Source: an uncultured Pirellula sp. (GTDB taxonomy: Bacteria; Planctomycetota; Planctomycetia; Pirellulales; Pirellulaceae). From it: DNA of 64,000 bases. Shown piece after piece: positions 52,855-61,519 of the stretch. The stretch's first letter is position 1. Every line of letters starts with the position of its first letter. Made by a program: the position numbers and the translations under genes. A model generated the notes under the pieces. It saw only the letters and a list, made by a program, of their open reading frames with translations, was not told the origin of the DNA and ran no database searches. The DNA lies in contig CAIOHR010000096.1 of assembly GCA_903858115.1 (NCBI GenBank), positions 1-64,000 of the forward strand, written 5' to 3'.

Positions 52855-53715
52855 ATGGCACTTCAAATCTATATTTCGGGCAAGTTCTACGACAAAGCGG
52901 ACGCAAAGATCAGCGTCTATGACCATGGTTTGCTCTACGGCGATGGTGTGTTCGAGGGGATGCGCAGTTATTCCGGCACCGTTTTTCGATTGAAGGAGCA
53001 TCTCGAGCGACTGTACGAATCAGCCCGCGCGATCTGCTTGACCATTCCCATTTCGATCGAAGCGATGGAGAAAGCCGTCTATGAAACATTGCAGAAGAAC
53101 TCGCTTATCGATGCCTATATTCGATTGGTGATCACCCGAGGAGCTGGATCTCTAGGGCTCGATCCAAACAAAACGAGTGATCCGCAAGTGATCATCATTG
53201 CAGACTCGATTTCGTTGTACCCCGAAGAGTTCTATGACAAAGGTCTCAAGATCATTACCGCCTCAACGGTTCGCAGCCATCCAGCCGCCTTGAGTCCACG
53301 GGTCAAGTCGTTGAATTATCTCAACAACATCATGGCGAAGATCGAGGGACTCCAAGCGGGATGCGTCGAAGCGTTGATGTTGAACCACAAAGGAGAAGTG
53401 GCGGAGTGCACAGGCGATAACATCTTTATCGTCAAGCGTGGAGTCGTGATGACACCTCCGAAAGACGCGGGCATTCTCGAAGGTATCACACGAAATGCCA
53501 TTCTTGATTTATGCAAAGAGCATGGGATTGTGGCATTCGAACAAACAATGACTCGGCACGATCTGTATGTCGCCGATGAGTGCTTCTTGACCGGCAGCGC
53601 AGCCGAAGTGATACCCGTGGTAACCATCGACAGTCGCCCCATCGGAAGCGGATCCGTCGGCCCTATCACCAAAAAACTCTCGGATGCATTCAAAAAATTA
53701 GTGCACTCGAAGTAG
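52855..53715 (+). CDS. ilvE: Branched-chain amino acid aminotransferase
   Basis: 286 residues from ATG 52855. Fold-type IV PLP enzyme: IYISGKFYDKADAKISVYDHGLLYGDGVFEG is the typical beginning (in pieces), the PLP lysine lies in SPRVKSLNYLNN, and AEVIPVVTIDSRPIG is the late motif. It transfers amino groups in the last step of Leu, Ile and Val synthesis. The length is slightly shorter than E. coli IlvE (309), as usual for this subgroup. A D-amino-acid aminotransferase or aminodeoxychorismate lyase are alternatives, but the EG...G pattern favours IlvE. Confidence 0.9.
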   Translation: MALQIYISGKFYDKADAKISVYDHGLLYGDGVFEGMRSYSGTVFRLKEHLERLYESARAICLTIPISIEAMEKAVYETLQKNSLIDAYIRLVITRGAGSLGLDPNKTSDPQVIIIADSISLYPEEFYDKGLKIITASTVRSHPAALSPRVKSLNYLNNIMAKIEGLQAGCVEALMLNHKGEVAECTGDNIFIVKRGVVMTPPKDAGILEGITRNAILDLCKEHGIVAFEQTMTRHDLYVADECFLTGSAAEVIPVVTIDSRPIGSGSVGPITKKLSDAFKKLVHSK

Positions 53716-53800
53716 ACGACTGCCAAAGGGATGCATCGCTACAGCGAGGCCCGCCATCGTAGGATGCTGCTTAGAATTAGTAAGGCTAGATGGCCATCGC

Positions 53801-53892
53801 CCCACGCAGATGAACTGCGTGGTGGCGTCGACGAGTGCGATACCTCATCTGGTTGCGGCTACGGCCCCACGCAGACGAGCTGCGGGGTAGCC
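53801..53892. repeat. Two related CCCCACGCAG palindromic units
   Basis: CCACGCAG-ATGAA-CTGCGTGG (53802-53822) is a perfect hairpin, and a second related unit, GCCCCACGCAGACGAGCTGC with GGGGTAGCC, lies at about 53863-53892. Both share GCCCCACGCAGA, and they appear to be copies of one small intergenic repeat after ilvE. Confidence 0.75.
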
Positions 53893-53900
53893 ATGTGTCA

Positions 53901-53984
53901 CCAGCAAACTCCTGCTGTCATCCAGCAAACACCTGCTGTCATCCAGCAAACACCTGCTGTCTTCCAGCAAACTCCTGCTTTGCT
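53901..53984. repeat. 21-bp tandem repeat, four copies
   Basis: Four head-to-tail copies of CCAGCAAACWCCTGCTGTCA plus one base: 53901-53921, 53922-53942, 53943-53963 and 53964-53984, with changes at only a few sites. Each unit holds the small inverted pair CAGCA/TGCTG. In one frame it would encode a seven-residue repeat (QQTPAVI), but no gene supports translation. It lies between ilvE and the end of the leftward SHD1 gene. Confidence 0.88.
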
Positions 53985-54031
53985 GCAAGTGGTCATGATG
54001 TTCTTGAAGGCTTCTCGCTTTACTTGATTTC

Positions 54032-55432
54032 TCAAAGCTTCTCGAGGTACTTGATATCGGCATCGCTCATACGGCTCGCGGGTACCTCGATTGTTTTTCC
54101 GTCAATCTTCTTCAAGACGATTTTCTCGCCATCAAACAACAAAAGTTCGGCTTCGACAGAAAATTTACCTGACGAATCTTTCCACGTTCGTACCGTTGTC
54201 GATGATTTCTGTGTGGGACTGGCAGTTGCAATCTCAAGAGATGCCAAGTGACTCTGGAGACTCGCACGTTGGGGCGGTTGATCCAATGCAACGGAACTTA
54301 GCTCGAACTTTTCAATCGATTCGAGCCCCATAGGACGCAATATCTCCACCTCAATCGATTGAATATCCGATTTGTTGAATCGATATCCGGACGCTTCCAC
54401 TCGAATGTTGCCAACGATCTTTTTCTTGTCGGTGACAGTCTTTGGCTTCGAGTCCTTCGATCGCAATTTCAATTCGGCCTTGATGGAAGATTCGGCACTG
54501 AACTGGCGTGCTGCCGAGACGGACAACGTTGTGTTAGGTGCGACCACTACGTTCTCAGAGGTTCTGCCACGAATGGACATGGACATGCCGTCGCCTGACA
54601 TGCGTGCTGCGATATTCTCTCCAATCGCTTGCTCAATTTCGGATAGTTTGCTCTTCGAGTTGTTCGATGACGATCGCCTCGGCTTCATTTCTGGAAGTGG
54701 ACGAAAGATCTCGAAGAAGACTTCCGTGGCAGTACCATTCGTCTGATATTCGAACGGAACAATTGTCACCTCTCCATCCGATTTCCGTGCTTTGCTTCTT
54801 AGTTCGCTGTCACTAAATGCGAATCGATGCTTCGAAACGGGCGAAATCACAGCAAACGCCTCCACCGATTCCAGAGTTGTGGCTTTGTCTGGGACACTCA
54901 GGACCAAAGGAGAAAGCAGAGGGTCGTCCCAAGAGTAGTTCACACGCTCAGAAAGCAAACAGTCGGATTTGGAAATAGAACCATCTGGCCAATCAGCTAA
55001 CGTCTTACCGTCCTGATCCTTGACCCGTGAGGCCACGGAAAATCCCAGATGATTCGCCGAGACCTTTCCATCTTTGTCTCGAAGCAACATCCCCAGCACG
55101 ACGGAATTGCCAATTCTAGAGACTCGGGTACCCTCCCAGCGACTGTACTGCATCCCCATTTGCTTTTGCATGGCCTCCGGCATTTTGCCCGAGTCCTTAA
55201 ACGCTTGAAGATCGTCAACCATGAGACGCAACAGTGGGTAAGCGTCACCGGAAGTCGACGCTACAAAGGATCCTTTCTCTACAGACCAAAGTTCTAGCTT
55301 TTGGTCACCAATGTCCACCGTCTGTAGAGGACTTTGGCATAGTCCAAGAGCGACAAACGGAAGGGAAACAAGTGTTACCAGTAGAGGCATTTTCAACCAC
55401 GACCGATTCGTGGCGTGCTTTGAGAGATCCAT
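54032..55432 (-). CDS. SHD1 (SLA1 homology 1) domain protein, exported
   Basis: 466 residues from ATG 55432. After a basic leader (SKHATNRSWLK) comes a hydrophobic signal (MPLLVTLVSLPFVALG). The first 300 residues are of an unknown type with much beta structure; the middle has a Ser-rich stretch (RRSSSNNSKSK). The C-terminal 60 residues form an SHD1 domain (RTWKDSSGKFSVEAELLLFD, then GEKIVLKKIDGKTIEVPASRMSDADIKYL), a small domain abundant in planctomycete exported proteins. Probably periplasmic or surface-located; function unknown. Three 17-bp repeats lie just before its start and may regulate it. Confidence 0.8.
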   Translation of the reverse strand: MDLSKHATNRSWLKMPLLVTLVSLPFVALGLCQSPLQTVDIGDQKLELWSVEKGSFVASTSGDAYPLLRLMVDDLQAFKDSGKMPEAMQKQMGMQYSRWEGTRVSRIGNSVVLGMLLRDKDGKVSANHLGFSVASRVKDQDGKTLADWPDGSISKSDCLLSERVNYSWDDPLLSPLVLSVPDKATTLESVEAFAVISPVSKHRFAFSDSELRSKARKSDGEVTIVPFEYQTNGTATEVFFEIFRPLPEMKPRRSSSNNSKSKLSEIEQAIGENIAARMSGDGMSMSIRGRTSENVVVAPNTTLSVSAARQFSAESSIKAELKLRSKDSKPKTVTDKKKIVGNIRVEASGYRFNKSDIQSIEVEILRPMGLESIEKFELSSVALDQPPQRASLQSHLASLEIATASPTQKSSTTVRTWKDSSGKFSVEAELLLFDGEKIVLKKIDGKTIEVPASRMSDADIKYLEKL

Positions 55433-55450
55433 TATTGCGATGTCCACGGA

Positions 55451-55501
55451 GAGGTTTATGTGACAGCGAGGTTTATGTGACAGTGAGGTTTATGTGACAA
55501 G
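55451..55501. repeat. 17-bp direct repeat, three copies, upstream of SHD1 gene
   Basis: GAGGTTTATGTGACAG plus one base occurs three times in tandem (55451-55467, 55468-55484, 55485-55501), the copies differing only at the last two positions. The array lies 19-69 bases before the SHD1 gene's ATG, on its leader or promoter. Regular placement at less than two helical turns suggests an iterated protein-binding site, but nothing proves that. Confidence 0.9.
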
Positions 55502-55673
55502 CGTCGAACATGTCTTCCGGCCCATGCAATATCGAGCAAAATGAGAGGCATGATCTTGGCGTAGTCCCGAATAGTCTAATGAATCCTCCGCGCGACAGCA
55601 ACTTGTCCCCCCGAGGGAACGAAGTCTGTTAAAGTAATCTTCACAAATCACGAATCCAGGTACACAACTGATA

Positions 55674-55763
55674 AAAGTAGGAGGCACGCTCCGTCGTGCC
55701 GTTCGCTTTTGGACATTTGCAGAGATTCGAGGTGGACGGCACATGGAATGTGCCTACTACTTT
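55674..55763. repeat. Imperfect inverted repeat, MITE- or REP-like
   Basis: AAAGTAGGAGGCAC (55674-55687) pairs with GTGCCTACTACTTT (55750-55763) with one mismatch, and inside it GTGCCG (55696-55701) pairs with CGGCAC (55737-55742). The 90-base unit lies between the SHD1 gene and the sulfatase and encodes nothing evident. It may be a non-autonomous repeat element. Confidence 0.75.
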
Positions 55764-55830
55764 GATTTTGTCGGCTCTGTCCCTGTAAAATTCACCCTAG
55801 ATAATCGACCTCAATAATCTAATAGTTGCC

Positions 55831-57381
55831 ATGAAACGAACTCTCTATCGCGTTTGCACAGCGATCGTTGTATTGCTAGCGACGATCCACACGGAAATAC
55901 AAGCGGCAGATAGGCCGAACATTGTCATTTTTCTAGTCGATGATATGGGAGTGATGGACACTTCCGTTCCATTCTTGACCGATTCAGATGGTAACGCGAA
56001 ACGATATCCCCTGAACGACCATTACCGGACTCCCAACATGCAGCGACTGGCAGATCGTGGGATCCGCTTCAACAACTTTTGTGCCATGAGTGTTTGTTCG
56101 CCAACACGAATATCGATCATGACTGGGATGAATGCCGCTCGACATCGAACCACCAATTGGATCAACCCTGACAAGGACAATGCAGGGCCGCTTGGACCGC
56201 CCGACTGGAATTGGAAAGGACTCCGCAAGAATGATGTGACGCTGGCTAGTCTACTTCAATCGCAAGGCTACCGCACGATACACGTCGGCAAAGGACACTT
56301 CGGTCCACGTGATACCGAAGGCGAGCAACCTAAGAATCTTGGGTTCGATGTGAATGTCGGTGGCGCTTCTTTTGGAGCACCAGCCTCCTACTACGGTGCC
56401 ACCAACTTCGGTAACGCAGGCGGGACTGTCAAGAAGTCGGCACCGCATGCCGTTCCTCATTTAGAAAAGTATCATGGGACCGATACATTCTTGACCGACG
56501 CATTGACGATGGAAGCAAACTCGTATGTCTCGGCAGCGGTTGAGAAGAAACAACCTTTCTTTCTGTACTTCGCACAATATGCCGTTCATGCTCCTTTCAA
56601 TTCTGATCCTCGATTTGCCCGGAAGTATGCCGAGTCCGGAAAGTCACCGCAAGCGCAGGCGTTTGCGACGCTTATCGAAGGAATGGATAAATCTTTAGGC
56701 GACTTGATGGACCACCTAGAACGATGTGGCATTGCCGACAACACTTTGATCTTCTTCGTCGGAGACAATGGAAGTGATGGCCCGCTCGGACATCAACACG
56801 ACGTCGCATGCGCGGCACCCTTGCGAGGCAAGAAAGGTTCGCACTACGAAGGTGGAATGCGAGTACCATTCATCGCCGCTTGGGCTGTGACAGACGCGAA
56901 CAATCCACACCAAAAACGGTTGCTAATCCCCACCGGGGCGATTCAACCGCAAATCGCGTCTGTCTGCGATCTGTTCCCCACGATATTGAATCTTGTCGAT
57001 ACGAGCTCACCTGCTGGGCATGTCGTGGATGGACAAGGATTGAATACATTGTTGATAGGGACCCCCGACTCAAAACGTTCTGAGACATTCCTTATGCATT
57101 ATCCCCATGCACCCCATCGAAGCGATTATTGGACAAGCTATCGGGATGGGCGTTGGAAAGTTATCTATCATTACTTTCCATCAGCCGCTTCGGAGAATTC
57201 GCACTACCAACTATTCGACCTTGCTGCGGATCCTTTTGAACAGCAGAACTTGGCTGCTTCCCATCCTGCAGATCTAAAGCGCATGATGGAGCGATTGATC
57301 GACTCCCTCGAAGCACATCGTGCAGTCTATCCGCAACACGAAGATTCGAAGTCGCCGAACAAACCGAAGCTACCTGGCTAG
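55831..57381 (+). CDS. Sulfatase (arylsulfatase family)
   Basis: 516 residues with a signal peptide (TLYRVCTAIVVLLATIHTEIQA). It opens with NIVIFLVDDMG, whose Asp pair binds calcium, and has the formylglycine motif CSPTR with Cys89. Next come GKGHFG, HAPFN, and FFVGDNGSDGPLG. C-terminal DLAADPFEQQNLA is typical of this family. It removes sulfate from sulfated polysaccharides or similar compounds in the periplasm or outside; planctomycetes carry many such genes. Activity needs a formylglycine-generating enzyme, not encoded here. Confidence 0.95.
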   Translation: MKRTLYRVCTAIVVLLATIHTEIQAADRPNIVIFLVDDMGVMDTSVPFLTDSDGNAKRYPLNDHYRTPNMQRLADRGIRFNNFCAMSVCSPTRISIMTGMNAARHRTTNWINPDKDNAGPLGPPDWNWKGLRKNDVTLASLLQSQGYRTIHVGKGHFGPRDTEGEQPKNLGFDVNVGGASFGAPASYYGATNFGNAGGTVKKSAPHAVPHLEKYHGTDTFLTDALTMEANSYVSAAVEKKQPFFLYFAQYAVHAPFNSDPRFARKYAESGKSPQAQAFATLIEGMDKSLGDLMDHLERCGIADNTLIFFVGDNGSDGPLGHQHDVACAAPLRGKKGSHYEGGMRVPFIAAWAVTDANNPHQKRLLIPTGAIQPQIASVCDLFPTILNLVDTSSPAGHVVDGQGLNTLLIGTPDSKRSETFLMHYPHAPHRSDYWTSYRDGRWKVIYHYFPSAASENSHYQLFDLAADPFEQQNLAASHPADLKRMMERLIDSLEAHRAVYPQHEDSKSPNKPKLPG

Positions 57382-57444
57382 AACAATAAGGAAGACCAAA
57401 ACCTCACCTCGCTTCGGGTTGTGAAGACTCAGGCTGCTGCTCGA

Positions 57445-58740
57445 CTAAAGCACGCGTGCCCAGATGCTTTTCAAGTATCCGGTCTCAGGGCAATGAGCAA
57501 CAACAGGATGATCAGGAGCCGCCCCCGACGAATGCAAGAACTGAAGCGTTCTCGGTGGATATGGTTTCCCTTCCGCGTCGAAGCCGGTTGCTTTCGCAGC
57601 GGAGCGAACGATCGATTGGAACGAGGGTTCGTCCAAAAGACCTGCACAAGAGCATGTCAATAGTATGCCACCTGGCTTCACTAATTGAATGGCCAGCTTA
57701 TTGAGATCGAAATGCTTTTTACTTCCTTCTTCAAGCTCATTACGAGATCGAATCAGCTTCGGCGGATCGAGTACAACGACATCGTATTGACGACCGAGCC
57801 TCAACATGTCACGCATGAATGCGAATGCGTCCGACTGCACGAATCGAACGCGTGTATGGTTGATGTCTGCGTTCTTCTTCGCGATTGCTAACGGTTCTTC
57901 GTCGAGATCAACACCGGTGACTTCCGTCGCATTACCCGCTTTCGCCGCTTGGACGGCGAATCCACCGGTGTAGCAACATAGATCGAGGACGGATCGTTGA
58001 TTGGCAAAATGAGACAGCAACCGGCGATTGTCCCGTTGGTCACAGAAAAATCCTGTTTTGTGTCCCGTTCCGAAATGGACCCGATACTTGACTCCGTTCT
58101 CGGTGATCGTCAAGACCTTCGGCATTCCTTCGCTGGTTTGATTCGGTACGGATTGGCCTTCTTGGCTCAAGAACTGTGGGCACTCTTGGATGAGCCAATG
58201 CTTCGTCCCAAGTTTCTTTGCGATACGTTCTAGGATCGGTTGGCATCGGTAATACATGCCGAGGCTAAACAACTCCGCGCTCAAGCAATCGCCGTATCGA
58301 TCGACGACGAGGCCAGGTAGTCCATCCGACTCGCCATGCACCACTCGGTACGCATCAGTTGTTTCATCAAGTCGCAGAACATCCCGTCGGAGTGTAACCG
58401 CATTGTCAACGATTCGGTCCCAAAACGGCTCGTCTGGCCACTGCCCCCACCAGGAGTACATGCGAACCGCGATTTCCGAGCGTGGGTTGTAAATTCCGTA
58501 CGCAAAGAGACTTGGTTCGTCCGATTCTCGGCGGGATTCGATGCGATTCCCGTCTCGGTCTCGTTCTTGGATGTCCGATTGCTGATGATAAACGGCCACC
58601 CATTGACCTGCGGTCGGGTTCCCTTCGGTCCGAATGATCCGTTTTCTGTAGATATTCGGATGTAGCATCGGACGGCTAACATGAACAGCGGGAATTGCCG
58701 CGTTGCGAGCAGGAACTAGCCCGCGAAGTAAATCGTCCAT
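57445..58740 (-). CDS. rlmI: Class I SAM-dependent rRNA methyltransferase, RlmI-like
   Basis: 431 residues from ATG 58740 (GTG 58746 would add two). The N-terminal part has a PUA-like domain without strong marks; then RVVHGESDGLPGLVVDRYGD is typical of RlmI/RlmK. The Rossmann methyltransferase part has FFCDQRDNRRLL, VLDLCCYTGGFAVQAAKAG, VDLDEEPL, and the NPPY-type motif here as DPPKLI, with final LLTCSCAG. RlmI methylates C1962 of 23S rRNA to m5C; other members modify other sites, so the exact base is inference. Confidence 0.85.
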   Translation of the reverse strand: MDDLLRGLVPARNAAIPAVHVSRPMLHPNIYRKRIIRTEGNPTAGQWVAVYHQQSDIQERDRDGNRIESRRESDEPSLFAYGIYNPRSEIAVRMYSWWGQWPDEPFWDRIVDNAVTLRRDVLRLDETTDAYRVVHGESDGLPGLVVDRYGDCLSAELFSLGMYYRCQPILERIAKKLGTKHWLIQECPQFLSQEGQSVPNQTSEGMPKVLTITENGVKYRVHFGTGHKTGFFCDQRDNRRLLSHFANQRSVLDLCCYTGGFAVQAAKAGNATEVTGVDLDEEPLAIAKKNADINHTRVRFVQSDAFAFMRDMLRLGRQYDVVVLDPPKLIRSRNELEEGSKKHFDLNKLAIQLVKPGGILLTCSCAGLLDEPSFQSIVRSAAKATGFDAEGKPYPPRTLQFLHSSGAAPDHPVVAHCPETGYLKSIWARVL

Positions 58741-58761
58741 CGTCACTTTATTGTTAGGCGA

Positions 58762-59694
58762 CTACTGCGAATCGCTGGTGTCGATGACGCCACGAGAAGT
58801 GAGCCATCGTTGAAGAGCATTTGGCCAATCGCTGGTAACTGCGATCGTCTTGGCTAAGCCTACACCATGCCGCCCCTTTTCGTAAACATGTAGTTCGCCC
58901 GAAACGCCAGCTTTTACCATCGCGCTGTAAAAAGCGATCGCGTTTTCAGGGGGTACAGCTGTATCTTGGGACGTGTGAAAGAGAAATGTCGGCGGCGTGT
59001 CTTTGGTAACTCTCGTGTCGTTTTGCAACGATGCAAGCAATGTTGGGTCTGGTTCCTTTCCAAGCAAATTGGTTTCGCTTCCTTTGTGTGATTTCGGCTG
59101 GCCGAAAAGGATTACGGGATACGACAGAATTCCAAAATCGGGACGACTCGATTCGCGAGCAATCGCGTCCGAACTCGAAGGATCTCCGCTATCGAACTGA
59201 GTCAACACGGTGGATGCCAAGTGTCCGCCTGCCGAAAATCCCCAAATTCCGACACGATCGGCAGAGATGTTCCATTCCGAGGCCTTGGCCCGAGTAAGCC
59301 GAACGGCTCGCATCGCATCCTGCATCGGAGCGGGATGCCCATACCCTTTGGATCGATGTCGATAGTCACAAATAATCGCTGCGATCCCATTTTTGTTTAA
59401 CCATGCAGCTATCTCGTGACCTTCATGCCCCATCGCCAAAGTACCGTATCCACCCCCTGGACAAACGACAACCGCACCCGTGGGTTTTTGGCTGTCAGGC
59501 AACCGAACCATCGCCATCGGAATATCTTTGGGCTCAGATCCTTTCGCATCCGGTGCACCCGATTCCCACAAACGGAGTTCGAAGGATTTGGGCTCCGCGC
59601 CGTGCGATGGTGCGCCGTGAAATGCAACACATTGCATCGTCGCGATCACCAGGGAGAAAACCGGGGAGCATTTAGAGAGGAAGTTCGTCTTCAT
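58762..59694 (-). CDS. Alpha/beta hydrolase, acetyl-esterase-like, exported
   Basis: 310 residues from ATG 59694 with a signal peptide (FLSKCSPVFSLVIATMQCVAF, cut near SHGA). The fold begins with VVVCPGGGYGTLAMGHEGHE, giving the GGGYG oxyanion loop. The nucleophile Ser is in GFSAGGHLA, the Asp in FLFHTSQDTAVPP, and the His in GRHGVGL. This set is typical of BD-FAE/acetyl-xylan-esterase-like enzymes that deacetylate or deacylate plant or algal polymers. It ends 21 bases after the methyltransferase start and may be cotranscribed with it. Confidence 0.9.
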   Translation of the reverse strand: MKTNFLSKCSPVFSLVIATMQCVAFHGAPSHGAEPKSFELRLWESGAPDAKGSEPKDIPMAMVRLPDSQKPTGAVVVCPGGGYGTLAMGHEGHEIAAWLNKNGIAAIICDYRHRSKGYGHPAPMQDAMRAVRLTRAKASEWNISADRVGIWGFSAGGHLASTVLTQFDSGDPSSSDAIARESSRPDFGILSYPVILFGQPKSHKGSETNLLGKEPDPTLLASLQNDTRVTKDTPPTFLFHTSQDTAVPPENAIAFYSAMVKAGVSGELHVYEKGRHGVGLAKTIAVTSDWPNALQRWLTSRGVIDTSDSQ

Positions 59695-59896
59695 GGCAAT
59701 CAGCAGGTCTTGAGTTAGAGGATCAGTCATCGTGAATCTCGCTGGAAACAATTGCAATTCCCGCGATCTAGAGGAGTTACGTTGTCTATCAGGGTAACAT
59801 CCCCACAACCCGTTCGCCACCCAAAGCTCCATTAGGTGGGATATGCTTCCACCGCACCAAGCACCAAGCACCTTTCGCCTAGCGCGTCAGAAGTTC

Positions 59897-61321
59897 TTAC
59901 GCCTGAGGCTCGGTCATGGTGAATGGATCGAGGGCGGCGTCTAACGTTTCGCGTGGGAGAATGTTTTGCTCAAGGCATAATTCACGAATCGTTTTTCCGG
60001 AGGCAAACGCTTCTTTGGTAAGTTTTGCCGCTTTTTCGTAGCCGATGAATGGGTTTAGCGATGTGACCATAGAAAGGCTTTGTTCAACACTTGCTTCGCA
60101 ACCCTCCACGTTCGCTTCGAGACCATCCATACAAAACTCGATAAATGCGCCTACTCCATTCGAGAGGAGCATAGTGCTTTCCAGCATAGCGTGCCCCATA
60201 ATTGGCATCATGATGTTGAGTTGAAAATTGCCACCCGCTGCGCCGCACATGGTCATCGTCGTATCGTTCCCCATCACGCGAGCCGTCAATTGCATCATGC
60301 TTTCGCACATCACTGGATTCACTTTGCCGGGCATGATCGATGAGCCTGGCTGGCGATCGGGGAGAATGACTTCATAGAATCCGCAGCGTGGTCCAGAGCC
60401 AAGCCAGCGAATGTTGTTCGAAAGATTAAACAGGGTCATCGCGATCGCTTTTATTTGTCCATGCGATTCGACAAGTCCATCGCGTTGAGAGTTTGCTTCG
60501 AAGTGATCGGCCGCTTCAATGAACGGAATGCCCGACTGTGCTTCCAAAGATCTTGCCACGCGAGAGCCAAACTCCGGGTGGGTGTTGATCCCGCTTCCCA
60601 CGGCTGTTCCTCCAACGGGTAATTCCAGGACTGCTTTGACAGCTTGCTTGGCTCGATCGATCGAGAGTTCGATTTGGCGAGCGAATCCGCCAAACTCTTG
60701 ACCGAGTCTTAACGGCGTCGCATCCATCAAGTGCGTTCGACCGATCTTGATGACTCGATCCCAAGCCATTGCCTTTTCCTTTAAGATTGCGTGAAATCGT
60801 ACCAACTGCGGAATGAGTGTCTTTTCGATTTCGATGGCAGTTGCGACGTGAATGGCTGTTGGGAACGTATCGTTGGTACTCTGTCCCATGTTCACATGGT
60901 CATTCGGGTGAATGGCTTTCGACTTGGAAAATCGATCGCCGCCCATTAATTCGATGGCACGATTGGAAATGACTTCATTCACGTTCATATTGCTCGATGT
61001 GCCGGAGCCGGTTTGAAACACATCGATTGGAAACTCGCCATCCATCTTTCCATCGATGACTTCTTGGCACGCGGCCATCATCGCATCCACTTGCGCACTG
61101 CTGAGCGGGTTTTTTCCGGAACCGGTGAGCTTGCCAAGATCGTTGTTGGCAACGGCGCAAGCGAGTTTTACTCGCCCCATAGATCGCAAGAGCGGCACAG
61201 GGAGTTGCCAGCCGGAGATTGGGAAGTTCTCTACCGCACGTTGGGTTTGGGCGCTGTAATAGGCTTTTGCCGGAACGCGAACTTCGCCCATGGAATCAAC
61301 TTCGACACGATAGTCTGACAT
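59897..61321 (-). CDS. fumC: Class II fumarate hydratase
   Basis: 474 residues from ATG 61321. It interconverts fumarate and malate in the TCA cycle. Signatures: YYSAQTQRAVENF, FQTGSGTSSNMN, HPNDHVNMGQSTNDTFPTA in the usual order, the HLMDATPLRLGQE active-site segment, and GSSIMPGKVNPVM, the fumarase/aspartase mobile loop. Length fits FumC (467). Met rather than aspartase identity rests on TGSGTSSNMNVNE and the normal FumC pattern. Monocistronic, divergent from tkt. Confidence 0.96.
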   Translation of the reverse strand: MSDYRVEVDSMGEVRVPAKAYYSAQTQRAVENFPISGWQLPVPLLRSMGRVKLACAVANNDLGKLTGSGKNPLSSAQVDAMMAACQEVIDGKMDGEFPIDVFQTGSGTSSNMNVNEVISNRAIELMGGDRFSKSKAIHPNDHVNMGQSTNDTFPTAIHVATAIEIEKTLIPQLVRFHAILKEKAMAWDRVIKIGRTHLMDATPLRLGQEFGGFARQIELSIDRAKQAVKAVLELPVGGTAVGSGINTHPEFGSRVARSLEAQSGIPFIEAADHFEANSQRDGLVESHGQIKAIAMTLFNLSNNIRWLGSGPRCGFYEVILPDRQPGSSIMPGKVNPVMCESMMQLTARVMGNDTTMTMCGAAGGNFQLNIMMPIMGHAMLESTMLLSNGVGAFIEFCMDGLEANVEGCEASVEQSLSMVTSLNPFIGYEKAAKLTKEAFASGKTIRELCLEQNILPRETLDAALDPFTMTEPQA

Positions 61322-61519
61322 TTTCTCGAACCGCAATGATGAAAGGAAGTGGGAAAAACCTGATTCTATCAAACCGATTTTGGACAGCGAGCCTTCTTCC
61401 TTTGTGCCATGGATAGGTGGCAGTATCATTGCGAAAAGAGGTAGAAGGCTGTATTCTTCCTCCCTTCAGAACGCAGAAGCCAAAACGACATCAAATTCCC
61501 TAATGCTTAGGTAATCCTC

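Noticed and set aside
53901..53984. 21-bp repeats as a CRISPR array
   Set aside because: The copies are directly adjacent without spacers, are too short, and no cas gene is present.
55451..55501. 17-bp repeats as a replication origin iteron set with DnaA boxes
   Set aside because: The unit does not match TTATCCACA and no dnaA, dnaN or rep gene is nearby.
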